A stretch of DNA of 64,000 nt from Gymnothorax reevesii (taxonomy: Eukaryota; Chordata; Actinopteri; Anguilliformes; Muraenidae): contig CM056576.1 of assembly GCA_029721435.1 (NCBI GenBank), positions 117,293,166-117,357,165 of the forward strand, read 5' to 3'. Each line of letters opens with the position of its first letter. Within the stretch, counting starts at the first letter, position 1. The notes below the pieces were generated by a model, which saw nothing but the letters and a program-made list of their open reading frames with translations, did no database searches and was not told where the DNA came from. Positions 35,621-46,795 of the stretch are shown here, one piece after another. The position numbers and the translations under genes were made by a program.

Positions 35621-35765
35621 GATTCACATACACAAACACGCGCGCACATGCACACATGCTGACACTGATGCAAACATGCAAACAGGTGCGCACACGCACA
35701 CACACGGATACGCACACACACACACACACACACACACTGGCACGCTCACTCGCACACACATAAGC
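35406..35765. repeat. Long imperfect CA/TG microsatellite
   Basis: This is about 360 bp of CA-rich sequence with GCA, TACA and CGCA variants and a pure CA run near 35588-35619. It creates long artificial His/Thr and Cys/Val open frames on both strands, which are not genes. Confidence 0.95.
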
Positions 35766-35799
35766 GCGCAGGAATGCTCACATGCTGTGCCTGGCACCA

Positions 35800-38463
35800 G
35801 TATTTAAAGGAAATTTACAAATGAAGAAGTCGACTTATTTTAGATAGTAATATTTCATGTCATGTTTTTGTGTTTCATCTTGTACATTCAGGCATCATCT
35901 TTCCGATCAGTTGTGTGCTTGTCAAGTGGTAGAGTATGCAGCTACATCTTATTTTATTATTTTATTCTCCCTATTTTCATTCTAAATCGCGAACCAAAGC
36001 TTTAGTTGAAACTGTTGCTTAGAGAAGAACTGACAACATGCTTTGTAGCGTTCTTTTTGTCACTGTATATCTGAGCAAACCCTGGTCCTCAGGCAGCAAT
36101 ACTGCGTCATTTCCATCGTCCGACCATTTACAGCGCTGTACAACTGAACACAAAAAACTCCTCTTGCGACTTTGGAGATACTCCCTTGCTTGTGTGGATT
36201 CCTACTTGTTTGGCGACAGTGACTATTTTCAACCAGTTTCTCCGGCTCCAGGCATTGACAAGTACACAGCTACCTCCAGACTTTGTGACTCAAGTGTCAG
36301 TTGCACCCTCTGCTGCCTGTGAAAGATCCTGTGATGAGATGTGAGGACCCTCTGTGGTTTTGTACCGTCTCTGCAGGAAACTGTCTGCAATGTCCTTCCT
36401 CTCTCCGTCGATGGGCATATCTCAGACTAATGCCATCATGTTCCAGGAAATGAATAATGAATATCTCTCAAGGAAGTCATTTGAAATATCTGTATTGTAT
36501 GTGTCATACATTATATGCAACACTGATCAGAGTGAAATGAAGGTAAAAAAAAAAATGTAAACACCCTGCTAAGTGGAACGCAACCTGAACAAGTGAAAAT
36601 CAGCACGATTTTGTCATTTGGAGTTCAATCATTTATCTGACTCGTGTCGTCAGAAGTCAAGACGCCTGGAGTCTTGATGACTGGAGCCAGACTTGGAGCA
36701 TAATACTTGTTTATAATGTTCCGATTTATGATTCTTGACTGATTCGACAGTTGTGTAATATTTATGAGACTTAATGAAGAGAGTGCCCATTGCTTATCTG
36801 TTGGCTGTTGATTTGATCCCTACTTTCCTTTGGAAAGCAAAGTGAGGGTTGATATTGGTCAAGACTAACAGCTCACTGTGGATCAGCTAGTTGTAAAATC
36901 CTCATTCTTCTGTTTTAATTAATTACCCTCAATTAAAAAATGGCATGCCACATAAAAAGCAACATACCGAATGTTTACAAAGTATGCACATTACCCTATT
37001 TCAATGAAAATTTCCCATTGGCGGACCTTTTCCTACAAGTTTGTTTTCCAGCTGGGGTGAGAGATATAGTTATTGCCATCTATGATATGAGAAAGGCTTC
37101 CTATGCCAACATGTTTATTAGAGTATGATAATTTATTCTAAACTGATGGCATCAAACATGGAAAAAAAAAAAAAAAACAATTCCAGGCTTTGGTTTGCTG
37201 GGAGGTGCAGCCACTTTCAGGAGCATTGTGCTCCTGGTGGTATGACATCACCAGTGTCTTTACAGAGCCAGCACAAAGCACTACAGGCCCCATCAGAGGC
37301 CCGAGTCACTAACGTCCCTGCTAAGGTCACATCAACGAAGACGACTGACGACAGCGGGCTGGCATTCGGACGATTGGCCACCACGGTCAGAAGAGTGCCA
37401 GCTATCCCAGCGTCCCGGGTCAAGGCCCTTTCTCCAACTTCAAAACGCCCTTTGTTGGGCAGTCACTGTGTTGAAAGGAGCTGAGGTGGTTGGATGTACC
37501 GACGACGGGACGTGGACTGCCAGGAGGACTGCGGCCAGGGTCATGTGCCCGCTCGGAAGGGCGCCACTGCTGAGAGGAAAAGGGGGGTTTTGCTGTCCTT
37601 GTCAACTCAGAAAGAGAAGGATTCGAAGTGTGGGAAAAGGGAGTGAAAGTGCAAAGAACAGTAGAGCAGGAGAATGGACAGCCAAATGTAGAGTGAAGCA
37701 GTACTTTGTTTGTGACCAGCGATTTGCGTGGCCAAGCACTGGGCGAGGGCACTTGACCTCACTTGCTACAGCACAAATGTGGAGACTTCAGCCTTGATAG
37801 TTGATGTTCTCCTCAATTTTGCTCATTTCTCTGATGATATGTTTTGAGAGAACCCAGCAGAAATGAGAGCTAAAACACGGGCGAGCATTGGCAGTTGGAG
37901 TTAAACTGGAGTATGGTTTGTACCATGATTAAGACTGTGAATGAGCTGGCCTGCCTGGTTAGCTGCCCTGACGCAGGCAAGCCCCCACCGCCATCTCCTC
38001 CCCAGTCTGACCCGAACAGGAGATACCGCTCCGTACATTACTGTACAAAAGAGGCCTTGTTCTAAATCCGCCAGGAATGACGTCCAAGTGCAGTTACCTA
38101 GAAACCAGGGTCCCCATGTAGAAATATCAAAACCTCCAGTGACCGTATCCAAACAGACCATGTATTTTCTCATTGGGAAATTGAGCGTTGTTGCAGGGTA
38201 CTTTCCCATGAACTCCCTCTGCCCCCTCCCCCCTTCTAGCCCTTTTCCGAGGCTACTGTGTCTTAGTTGGCAGCAGCTTGCCATAGGGTGCTGGCACGGG
38301 AGTGGGGTTGGCACAGCTGAAAACTGGGCATTTGTTGGGGAGGTTCGGGCTGTGATTTTGGGGCTTTTGTCAAGAGCCTGTGTGGGAAGGACAGGTCGGT
38401 TGGGGTGAGGGCTGCCGACATGTTAACATACAAATGGTGTGAATGGAGTACAGTCAGCGTCCC
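35800..38463. other. Non-coding; open frames without domains
   Basis: No recognised gene. 37125-37797 has two overlapping plus-strand frames (119 and 109 codons) in GC-richer DNA, one Ser/Thr/Arg-rich. I see no domain, codon signature or splice pattern that supports either. 37941-38408 is similar. Confidence 0.35.
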
Positions 38464-38488
38464 CACACACACACACACACACACACAC
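38464..38488. repeat. (CA)12 microsatellite
   Basis: A pure CA run of about 25 bp. Confidence 0.95.
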
Positions 38489-38693
38489 CCATCCCATCAG
38501 CAGTCACAGCCTCCCATTTAGGTGGGTGGATGGGGGCCTGGGGGATGTGTGTGGCTCGTCAGCAGAATGAGCTCCCGATCCTGGTCCTCTGGCGCATCTG
38601 CGCCCTGTCCTTATTCACGCACTGGACCTCCTCCCGCCGATGACTTCCGCACGCTACGTCTCTTCCTGCCTCTCTTTATTCTTTCCCCGGCAG

Positions 38694-38743
38694 GTTTCCA
38701 GCGGCTCAGTCTCGTGACCTTTGTCTATGAGACCTTTGAGTTT
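38694..38743 (+). other. Weak candidate exon, 50 nt
   Basis: A long pyrimidine tract (about 38657-38689) ends in CAG at 38691-38693, and a GTGAGC donor follows at 38744. One frame is open through it (FQRLSLVTFVYETFEF). Its exit phase fits the candidate exon at 39769. The exon end TTT is atypical and no protein family is recognised, so this may be chance. Confidence 0.15.
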
Positions 38744-39768
38744 GTGAGCGGAATTCACTTTGTGGAGTAAAAAAAAAAAGATCAGCAGCTCAGGAAAAGA
38801 AAAGGAAAAGAAGTTCCACTGTACAAAATATGACGGACAGCTGTCTGTGGGGCACTGATTGAATGGCAACAGGTTCTATCTGTTTCATATCATGTCTCTG
38901 TGTGTATAACTTTGAGGTCCTTGTAGTGAACTTGGTCAGGTACTTTCTTGCAGTAATATCAGCCAAATGCAGATATGTTGGCACCCTACCTTTCCTCAAA
39001 TTCTCTAAGCACTGTGCCAACAAATTATCTCCTTTGAATGGTTGATATGCAAAAAACATTAGCATGGTCAAAAGCGGCCACGATGTACATTGCTGATGAT
39101 CGGTGCAAATGTCACAACTAAAGAAATGTTATTGGTTTTGTGTTTGTGAAAAGCTTTTCGACGCCAGACGATAGACGATTCCAAGCAAAATTTGCGCCAG
39201 TTCTGGCTCAAATCTGCTTGAGCTGATACAAAGCTGGTGCAGATATGGATCAGAGTCCCTTGCAGCTTGCGACTTGCCGTATAAATTAGGCTCTTAGTCT
39301 GCAACTTTGTCTTACTTCCCAGCTTTGGGGACGTTGAATAGCCCTCACTGATGTCTCTGTGGAAGTGTTTTCACATGCAGCAGCGATCACGACCCATTTT
39401 TACAGCAGAGCTCGAAGGCTCCTGTGGAGAAGAGATGTCAGGCACGTGCTTATCGGTCATAACCCCCTGAACAGGAAACCGCGGCTCTGAAAGGGTTAAA
39501 CATCTGTTATGTGGATCAGCGGAGGGTCGAGCGGACGGACCGTGGGGCCGTTTCAGAAAACAAAGAAGGCCACGCTCCCGTTTGCGATTTCCCCTCTCCT
39601 GTGGGCCTCATCCTGGGCCAAGCAATCAGCCGTGAAAACGCCCTGTCTCGGCGGGGTCATGCAGGCCCTTTGAAGCGAGCGCGGAGACTTCAAATGCCGC
39701 CCCTGTCCGAGCTCGGGAGAGCAAATACCTCTCACCTTAAAACTGTTTATTTTCTTCTCCTCTCGCAG
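38744..39768. other. Non-coding; nothing recognised (possible intron)
   Basis: If the two candidate exons are real, this is the 1025-bp intron. 39480-39720 is GC-rich and repeat-free. No other feature. Confidence 0.3.
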
Positions 39769-39825
39769 GATCACATCAAAAGGCCTCACAATCTTTCACC
39801 AGGCAGGACAATGGGTGAAATAGAG
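39769..39825 (+). other. Candidate exon, 57 nt, open in phase 0
   Basis: A strong acceptor (pyrimidine tract 39747-39765, then GCAG ending at 39768) is followed by exactly 19 open codons (DHIKRPHNLSPGRTMGEIE) and a GAG|GTAGGA donor. Codon phase is 0 at both ends. The HIKRP start recalls SOX HMG boxes, but the rest does not follow that domain, so I do not make that call. Transcript evidence would settle it. Confidence 0.2.
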
Positions 39826-40099
39826 GTAGGAGCTATGTGGTGGTGTAGGTGGTGTGCGTTTCTTCCAACGTGCATTGTGTTGATACTTTGTAAACTTGTA
39901 TTGGGTTGTTTGATGCTGAGGTCAAGCACCTGGCAGACTACAGCTTTTTATTGATAAGCCTTCAACAACAGAAGGTGGTATAAGCTTTCAATCGACGTAA
40001 CAACTTGAATGTTGCTCTGCTATAGTTTGTTTATCATTTGAAACAGGAAGGATGCTATATTTGAACAGTTCCCATTGGAAAAGTGTCATGCTCATCTGT
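39826..40099. other. Non-coding; nothing recognised
   Basis: No supportable feature. Confidence 0.4.
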
Positions 40100-40753
40100 T
40101 GCTCAATCTCGTCTCTTGAGATGAATTGGAGCTTCTCATATTTGTATCATTCTGTGATCACTTGCTTCTGATTTACTTCTCCTAAAGGTCCCTTAGGAGC
40201 AAGAGATAAGCTAAAAAGAGACAAGACATCACTGAGACAGAGGAAGTTGATCTGAGATAACCATTTGAGCAATACTTGAGAAGTGGGATAAACAGAGGAG
40301 ATCTCATAATTGTATGCCCCTGATCTCAATTATGTCTTGGTTATTTTGAGGGAGAATTAAAGAGAACAGGTAAAAAAAAAAATAATTCAATGGTAATCGC
40401 AGGCAAAACCGAATAAAAGTCCCCCCCCCCCAAAAAAAAAAAATTCTGCATCCCATTGCTTGGAGGATTTTGAAGGTTTTTTTGAGTTGTTCTCTTTAAT
40501 TCTTCTTCAAAATAACCAAGACATAACTGAGATCAGGGGCATACAATTATCAGATCTCCTCTGTTTATCTCACTTCTCAAGTATTGCTCAAATGGGTATC
40601 TCAACTCAACCTCCTTTGTCCCAGTGATGTCTTGTCTCTTTTTAGCTTATCTCTTCATCCCAAGGGACCTTTAAGTAACTAAGAAACAAATGATCACCGA
40701 ATGATACAAATATGAGAAGCTCAAATTCATCTCAAGAGACAAGATTGAGCATC
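40100..40753. repeat. Long inverted repeat (hairpin element), ~265-bp arms
   Basis: The left arm 40100-40369 and right arm 40489-40753 are reverse complements with roughly nine in ten bases matching by eye, separated by about 119 bp. The outer ends read TGCTCAATCTCGTCTCTTGA and its inverse. The loop contains a run of about 10 A, then C runs followed by A runs near 40423-40443. A transcript would fold into a long double-stranded stem. No target duplication was found. It resembles fold-back or MITE-type elements; the family is unassigned. Confidence 0.85.
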
Positions 40754-41763
40754 GCATTTTTCCGATAACCACAATACACCCCTGCATTATTATCAATTCT
40801 GGTTTGGATGAGTGAATTTTCGCCTTGATCACTGAACTACATCAGCAAGTTATCTGATTCACGGTAGGCAGGGAAGTGCATTAGTGGCAATAGTAAAATT
40901 ACATTCTACTTGTGTGTATGTGTGTGTGTGTCTGTGCCTGATCGTGCCTGTGTTTCTGTAAGTGTTTGAGCATACCAACTGCTTCTACCCCACAGTGACC
41001 CCTGTACCTAAGTTAAACAACAGGTTTTCCTTAGAGAGAAACCTCAAATTTATTCTGTTCGGGTGTCTACATGCTGGGCGGGTCTTAGAGGTGTATACAT
41101 TTCTGTAGTCATAACCATAAACTCTGTGTTTTGGTATTAGTGTTCAGATAGTAATGCTGACAGCCACAAACCGATTTCAAAATTTCAAGACTTTGAAAGG
41201 TTTCTTGTACGCAAGTCATTATTTTAATAAATTTAGCTTGTCAGGATTTTAATATCGCATCTCTCTTAATTTCAGAAAGTTTCTTCTGTTTGCATCATTG
41301 GAAATTAGGGAAATGCTTCGAGGCCATAGAGGTACATAAATGACTGCCTTCCTCAGTCTGTGGTGGAAAGGTGGATGTTTTGCATCAAAGCAAAGATGAG
41401 ATGTAGCAGCTCTCAGCACTGTGACTACATTTACTGCAAGCCGAGCTGAGTTACAGGAATCACTGAATAAAGTTGGTTATTCCAGACAGGTGACTGTCCA
41501 GTGCCGGAATGGGCCACTTCCTTTCCTTCCGTTTCGAGCCATTTTTAGCCCATGTCTTATTAAGACATTTAGGCAAGTCATGTGAATCATCTGCCTGGAT
41601 TCGCTTAGAGGGGAAAATAGTATTTGTTCTTAAATAGAGCACTGAAGACATCATTCAGTTAGTCCCTTCAAACAATTAGCTCTCTGGCTTTGTACACTTT
41701 TATTTAGTTGTCCGGAGAAAAAGCCGACAATAAGATCTCTGCCATTACAATGTATTTATTGCA
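40754..41763. other. Non-coding; nothing recognised
   Basis: No gene or element is supported. A short TG run lies near 40914-40932. Confidence 0.4.
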
Positions 41764-42817
41764 CACTCGCTGGCAACATCATTAGCTGCACCTAGCTAGT
41801 ACTGGGTTAGACCCCCTTTTGCTTTCATTTGTGACTTAGATTCAACAAGGTGCTGGTAACATTCCGCGCGGATTTTGGTCCATATTGACCTGATAGCACC
41901 ATGCAGTTGCTGCAGATCTGTCAGCTGCATATGCGTGAAGCGAATCTACCATCTATCACTGCTGCAAGTGGTCATCAAAAGATGGGCACAGTGTGGCCAT
42001 AAAGGGATGGACATGGTCAGCAAAAATACTCAGACAGGCTTTGGTGTTTAAAGGATGCTCAGTTGGTACTAGGGGGCCCAAATTGTGCCAAGAAAATATC
42101 CCCCTTACCATTACACCACCGTCACCAGCCTGAACTGTTGATACACGGAAGGATAGATCCATGCTTTCATGTTGTTTACTCCAAATTCTGACCCTACCAT
42201 CCTAATATTGCAGCAGAGAGCCAGACTCATCAGACCAGGCAACGTTTTTCCAATGTTCTATTGTCCAATTTTGGTGACCCCGTGTGAATTATAGCCTCAG
42301 CTTCCTGTTCTTAGCTGACAGGAGTGGCCTTGCTGTGGTCTTCTGCTGCTGTTGCCCACCTGCTTGAAACTTCTCGGTGTTGTGCGTTCAGAGGTGCTCT
42401 TCTGCACACCTCAGTTGTAACAAGTGGTTTTTTGAGTTACTGTTGTTTTTCCTTTCAGCTCGAACCAGTCTGGCTGTTCTCCTCTGACCTCTGGCATCAA
42501 CAAGGCATCAACAAGGCCAGAGAACCTCTGCTCACTGGATGTTTTCTGATTTTTGGACCATTCTCTGTAAACCCTAGAGATGGTTGAGCGTGAAAATCCC
42601 AGTAGATCAGCAGCTGCTGAAATACTCAGACCGGCCCATCTGGCACCAACAATCATGCCATGTTCAAAGTCACTTGAATCAGCTTTCTTCCCCATTCTGA
42701 TGCTTGGCTTGAACTTCAGTAGATCATCTTCACCATGTCTACATGCCTAAATGCATTGAGTCACTGTCATGTGATTGGTTGATTAGATTTTTTTATTAAC
42801 AAGCAAATATAATGAGT
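41764..42817 (-). mobile_element. Decayed Tc1-like transposon
   Basis: The 3' end of the element lies at the left: CACTCGCTGGC at 41764 resembles the CACTCACCGGCCACTTTATT terminus of a common fish Tc1-like family. The opposite terminus is lost near 42817. A broken transposase gene fills most of the element, on the minus strand. Confidence 0.75.
41796..42695 (-). pseudogene. Tc1-like transposase, disrupted
   Basis: Minus-strand pieces of a Tc1-like transposase. The N-terminus starts at 42695 (MGKKADSSDFEHGMIVGARW) with a clear helix-turn-helix (ISAAADLLGFSRSTISRVYR). It is open for 95 codons before it breaks. A catalytic-core piece at 41956-42162 (DGGVMVRGIFSWHNLGPLVP) ends in a degraded LQQ. 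The KGG...Y* terminus is at 41796-41815. The stretch carrying the second Asp and the Glu is deleted near 41940. Several frameshifts make it non-functional. It differs in sequence from the intact copy at 15376. Confidence 0.8.
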
Positions 42818-43596
42818 CCAGATGAATCAGTTCACTAAGTACCAATGGCTCCTTCTATTCTACATTTCTCAGAGCAGCTAAACAAGTACTCTGGAGCTGC
42901 AGCGAACTCACCGCAAACAAGATACTTGGACTAATTACTTACCTGTGGACTCAACATAGCTTTTTAACCGCAGTTTAGAGAATGTATAGTACTTGTGTAA
43001 TTCCTGTGGGTCTTTGTGATTACAAAAACATCTTAGCTTCAGTGAAGCAAATACCAGACTATAAATCAGCATTAAGGTTTTGTTGCTGACTTTATGAATT
43101 ATTCTCACTCACAAATGCTGGAATCCCCCATTTCTATCAACCTCCATTATGCGCACCCAATAACAAGCATGCATTACACTGAAAATAACTGGAATGTTGT
43201 CCATTAGTCATACAGGCTAGGACCATCATGACCCAAAGTGTTGGCTATTTTTGGGACTGATTATGATTGCACTTCTGTTGCATACATGGATTGTTGACAG
43301 ACATGGCCTTTGCTAAATCTCTGAGGTAGAGGAGTGAAACTGGATCTCAGTTAGGCAGTGAGTCAGCTTGACACTCTGGGATAAAATAAACAAGTTTTGT
43401 TCTGACTGGCCATTCACACCAAGTCAAGAACAGATTTTGTTGGGAGGAGGTGGAAGATCTGATGAGTAGTTGGATGAAATCAGTGATATCTGAGAAAAAT
43501 GTCCTTACAGTATGTAAAATTTTGTGGAATAGTTTGCCAGATCTTGTTAACTCATAGCTAAATTTCATGACCAGGTGTAATTTGATACTACCCAGT
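42818..43596. other. Non-coding; nothing recognised
   Basis: No supportable feature. Confidence 0.4.
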
Positions 43597-44316
43597 AGAC
43601 TGTTTTAAACTTGCACCTTTTTTGCCAGTTAATTTAACTGGCAACTCTTTTGCCAGTTATTTTTACAATAATTTTACAATAAAAATTACAACAGAGTTCT
43701 GTCTATGTAGAGTGTAAACTACAGTGAAAATGCATGCAGGACTCCACTTACAGTTAAAATAACTGGTAATTCAATCAGGAAAGACTAGAACAAGGTGGTG
43801 ATTTGAAATGTTAACAATGTTGTTTATTACAACGTAATTAACATAGAGCATGATCTTTGGCGGTTAGACCCCAGCATGAAATAAGAATATAACATTGTGA
43901 ATGATTCTGTGGATTATATGCTCTATATGAGTAATGAAATTCCCCCCAGGATCTGAACACTGGTGGTGGTGGTGAGGAACTGCCGCTGGAATGATTCCTG
44001 AGGGCCGACTTGATCGAGGAGCAGTTAGAAGAAGCGTTCTTCAGAGGATGGTGCTGGGGTGGAGGAGGGTCGGAGAGCGCATCAAAACTGTTTGACAGCT
44101 GAACGACTGCAGGGAAAGAGAAAACTTTCAAGACTGATGGCAAGCAGATGATTGGTCCAGCGATGCCGTGTAGGATTCTGATTGGTTAATAATACAACAG
44201 TGTAATTAAAAGGACAAGCTGGAATCTATGCTGGAGACTTACAGCGCATGTGCTGGGAGTCTTCCTGCTTGAATTTTTGCAAAGCTACATTAAAGGTGCA
44301 AATTTATAACTGTGTA
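43597..44316. mobile_element. Non-autonomous TIR element (~720 bp), TA-flanked
   Basis: The left end TAGACTGTTTTAAACTTGCA (43597) and the right end, reverse-complemented, TACACAGTTATAAATTTGCA (44316) form inverted termini of about 26 bp continuing CCTTT, with TA at both borders. This suggests a Tc1/mariner-type target. The interior is non-coding, with small inverted words (GCCAGTTA/TAACTGGC). Partial relatives lie at 34030-34168 and 34315-34760. Confidence 0.65.
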
Positions 44317-45284
44317 CTCTGAACAGTTCTAAAAATTGCAATTAAAGCCCGTTGACTTCATCAAATATATATTTTGTCAGCAGTGTCAAGGACATCTTTT
44401 CAACTTTATGCTATCTACGCAAAGAAAATGTAACTATTAGCCTGAGGAGTTTTTGATTGATCAAGTGATCATGGTAGAAAATGCACCAAAGAACCTAAAT
44501 GCCAATGATCAATAGATGAGTTCAGATTATAACCACTTACTGTATGAGTGACCATAAGCTTGCACGACTGGCAGGTGACCTACTGCTGGCCTGACATTGA
44601 CGATTTGAAAAACAATGAATTATTCAAAGAGATTAAAAGTCTGGCTGGAAGGGCTCTTCTCTTTAATCTAGATTGTTGTCAAGGAAATGTCCAGTTTTCT
44701 GTGAGCTAAAGGGTTGTGGCTGGGAAATGGGTGATAAGAGTTGGCTGATGTAAAACAATGCCATAACAATTCAAACCAAAACTATGAATGTAGGATAAGA
44801 GAGTAAAGCCAGACACTGCCACCAAAAATGATCAGCTGTCGAATTTTACTAAGTGAGCATCCAATTTACTGTAAATGCACGTTTGTAAGATGATCTTTCT
44901 CGGTCCTCTGTAACTGTAAATCACTCACTAACCACAAGCCTCCTCTCCTTTTATGCTTCCTCCGAATAATAGCATTAACAATGCTAGGAAATTATAAGGC
45001 GTGAGTCGATCTCGAATGACACCTGTTGTTCTGCAAGCAAATTATCCTGGCCGAAGGACTTTGCTGGCTGCATCAGGTATTTATTTAATGTTCTCTTTCT
45101 CAGGACATTTCATCTGGCTTAATACTTTGAACAGAATGAAAGTAACTTTATATATTTTTTCTTCTCAGAATATTTAATCGTCAGTCTAAGCTACAATGTT
45201 TCATTGCGTGGAGTGGCCTGCTGGGACATGTAGAGAGGGCAGAAACTCCTGCGGTTTTTAAAAGACCAGGCTCAATACAGTGCG
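44317..45284. other. Non-coding; possible conserved sequence
   Basis: No gene. 44930-45130 is repeat-free; it contains the palindrome AGCATTAACAATGCT (about 44970-44986) around an AACAATG SOX-type core. Inference only. Confidence 0.3.
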
Positions 45285-45560
45285 TACTGCTGGCGCGGCC
45301 GTCAGTCAAGCCTCAGCACACGCTGCAGTCGTTAAGGGGCCCCAGCGCACGTCACGGTGAAGCGTGGGCGGGCTATAGGCAGGGCGGAGGGTGGGGTGCG
45401 CGGGCGTTCACACGCAGCAGGTGCGCGGCGGTATTTATAGCGCAGGTGAAGAGGTGCTGAGAGACGGGAGAGGCTGCCACGCTCCGCTGTCAACTCCGCG
45501 ACCCGCCGTGTGAACGCTCACCCTCACTCCGGCAGCTGTTAAGCCGGCCGGTCCCTCTCT
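45285..45560 (+). promoter_or_regulatory. CpG-dense block with TATA box: candidate promoter
   Basis: This is an abrupt CpG-rich island in AT-rich surroundings. On the plus strand it has an ACGTCAC half-CRE (45349-45355), GC boxes GGGCGGG (45366-45372) and GGGCGG (45382-45387), and a TATTTATA box (45432-45439) that is also close to a MEF2 site. That order and spacing match a core promoter, with a start expected about 30 bp further, near 45462-45470. No coding frame follows, so it may drive an untranslated first exon or a non-coding RNA. A CpG-rich enhancer is the alternative. Confidence 0.5.
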
Positions 45561-45833
45561 GAAAGGGGATCTCATACAGACTCACACTTGTCACCAACAG
45601 TGAAGTTTCAGCTATATTTGAATGCCACCCATTCTTTCTGGGGGAAGAATGTTAAGGGAAAGTGTCTGGTGACTTTTACCAGGCTTAAATTTGCTTCTGC
45701 TTGGTATGTCAATGTGAACACCCTCTCTGATGGAAATCTCCATGTTATGAAGAGTTTCCAAAACCCAATAAGTGCCAAAATTTCAAAAATTGAGATAATA
45801 CTATAGAATGATTACCCTATGCGTCTTACACAT

Positions 45834-45848
45834 GGTGCAAAGACCCAT
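45834..45848. repeat. Target-site duplication, left copy (SINE)
   Basis: GGTGCAAAGACCCAT, identical to 46192-46206. Confidence 0.95.
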
Positions 45849-46191
45849 CCATTTTCTATACCCGCTTATTCCTCACTAGGGTCACGAGCTGGGGCCCTAT
45901 CCCAGCTGACTATGGGCAAAGGCAGGGACTCACCCTGAACAGCTTGCCAATCCATCGCAGGGCGCACACAACATTCACTCTCACACTCATACCTATGGGC
46001 AATTTGGTGTCTCCAATTAGCCTGATATGCATGTCTTTTGACTGTGGAAGGAAACCGGAGTACCCGGCGAAAACCCACGCAACACGGGGAGAACATGCAA
46101 ACTCCACACAGAAAGGCCCCAGGCCGGATTCGAACCCACGACCTTCTTGCTGTGAGGCAGCAATGCTAACCACTGTGCCACCGTGCCGCCC
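45849..46191 (-). mobile_element. Full-length tRNA-headed SINE, ~343 bp
   Basis: A minus-strand retroposon bounded by a perfect 15-bp duplication. The head carries a pol III type 2 promoter: A box TGGCACAGTGG (minus strand, 46170-46180) and B box GGTTCGAATCC (46126-46136), spaced as in tRNA genes. The body holds the widespread CTTTCTGTGTGGAGTTTGCA phrase, and the 3' end reads GGGTATAGAAAATGG, the usual tail in fish. It has no protein. Mobilisation by a partner LINE is known for such elements. Intact boxes and perfect duplication suggest a fairly recent insertion. The family name is not assigned. Confidence 0.9.
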
Positions 46192-46206
46192 GGTGCAAAG
46201 ACCCAT
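46192..46206. repeat. Target-site duplication, right copy (SINE)
   Basis: Identical 15-bp copy flanking the SINE head. Confidence 0.95.
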
Positions 46207-46795
46207 AGGTACCAACATAGAAAAAACTGATTTACTTCAAATGAATGAAATGGATATATTGCATTTTGGAAATAAACTCCTCAAATTCTCATCACTTTTT
46301 CTGTGAATTTTATGTAAACATTTCTTGTATGTAACATTTATACATTTAATGCATTGAAAGCACAGTAGGCCAAACATTAGTAAAGGCACTACATTTCTGG
46401 AATGGGATCGCTTTATTTTTCTCCGGGGGTACGGGCATGACAAGGTAATTATAGGTAAACAAATTCTCTGAAAGTTTGTCTTTAATTGAGTGTGAATTTT
46501 CTCAGAGGTATTTCTTATGAAGGCACTTTCGGTGGTTGAAGTTGACTAATGGTTTCTGAGGCCTGACACATAACTTCACCGTGTATCTCACACGATTCTG
46601 AAAGAATGGCTATATGCATCCAATTTGCGCACTTTGTTATAGTTTCTCATGAAAGTCTGTTCCAGTAATTGCCCCAAATTTTTCTGTCTACTAGCCGAGT
46701 TTAATGGCTGCAGTCTGAATATTCTAAACTAGCATTTAGCAAAAGGCACAGCTTCTGTGAAGTGCCGCAGAGAAAGAGCGTGAGCGAGAGAGAAG

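Noticed and set aside
35377..35807. Long open frames on both strands rich in His/Thr or Cys/Val
   Set aside because: They are translations of a CA/TG microsatellite; no real protein signal.
37125..37797. Two overlapping frames of 119 and 109 codons as a novel gene
   Set aside because: No domain and no start or splice context; the two frames overlap; length is plausible by chance in GC-richer DNA.
39769..39825. HIKRP at the start of the candidate exon as a SOX HMG box
   Set aside because: Only five residues match; the MNAFMVW block that must follow is absent.
46126..46180. tRNA gene from perfect A and B boxes
   Set aside because: The sequence is the head of a SINE with a 15-bp duplication and lacks a foldable tRNA acceptor stem.
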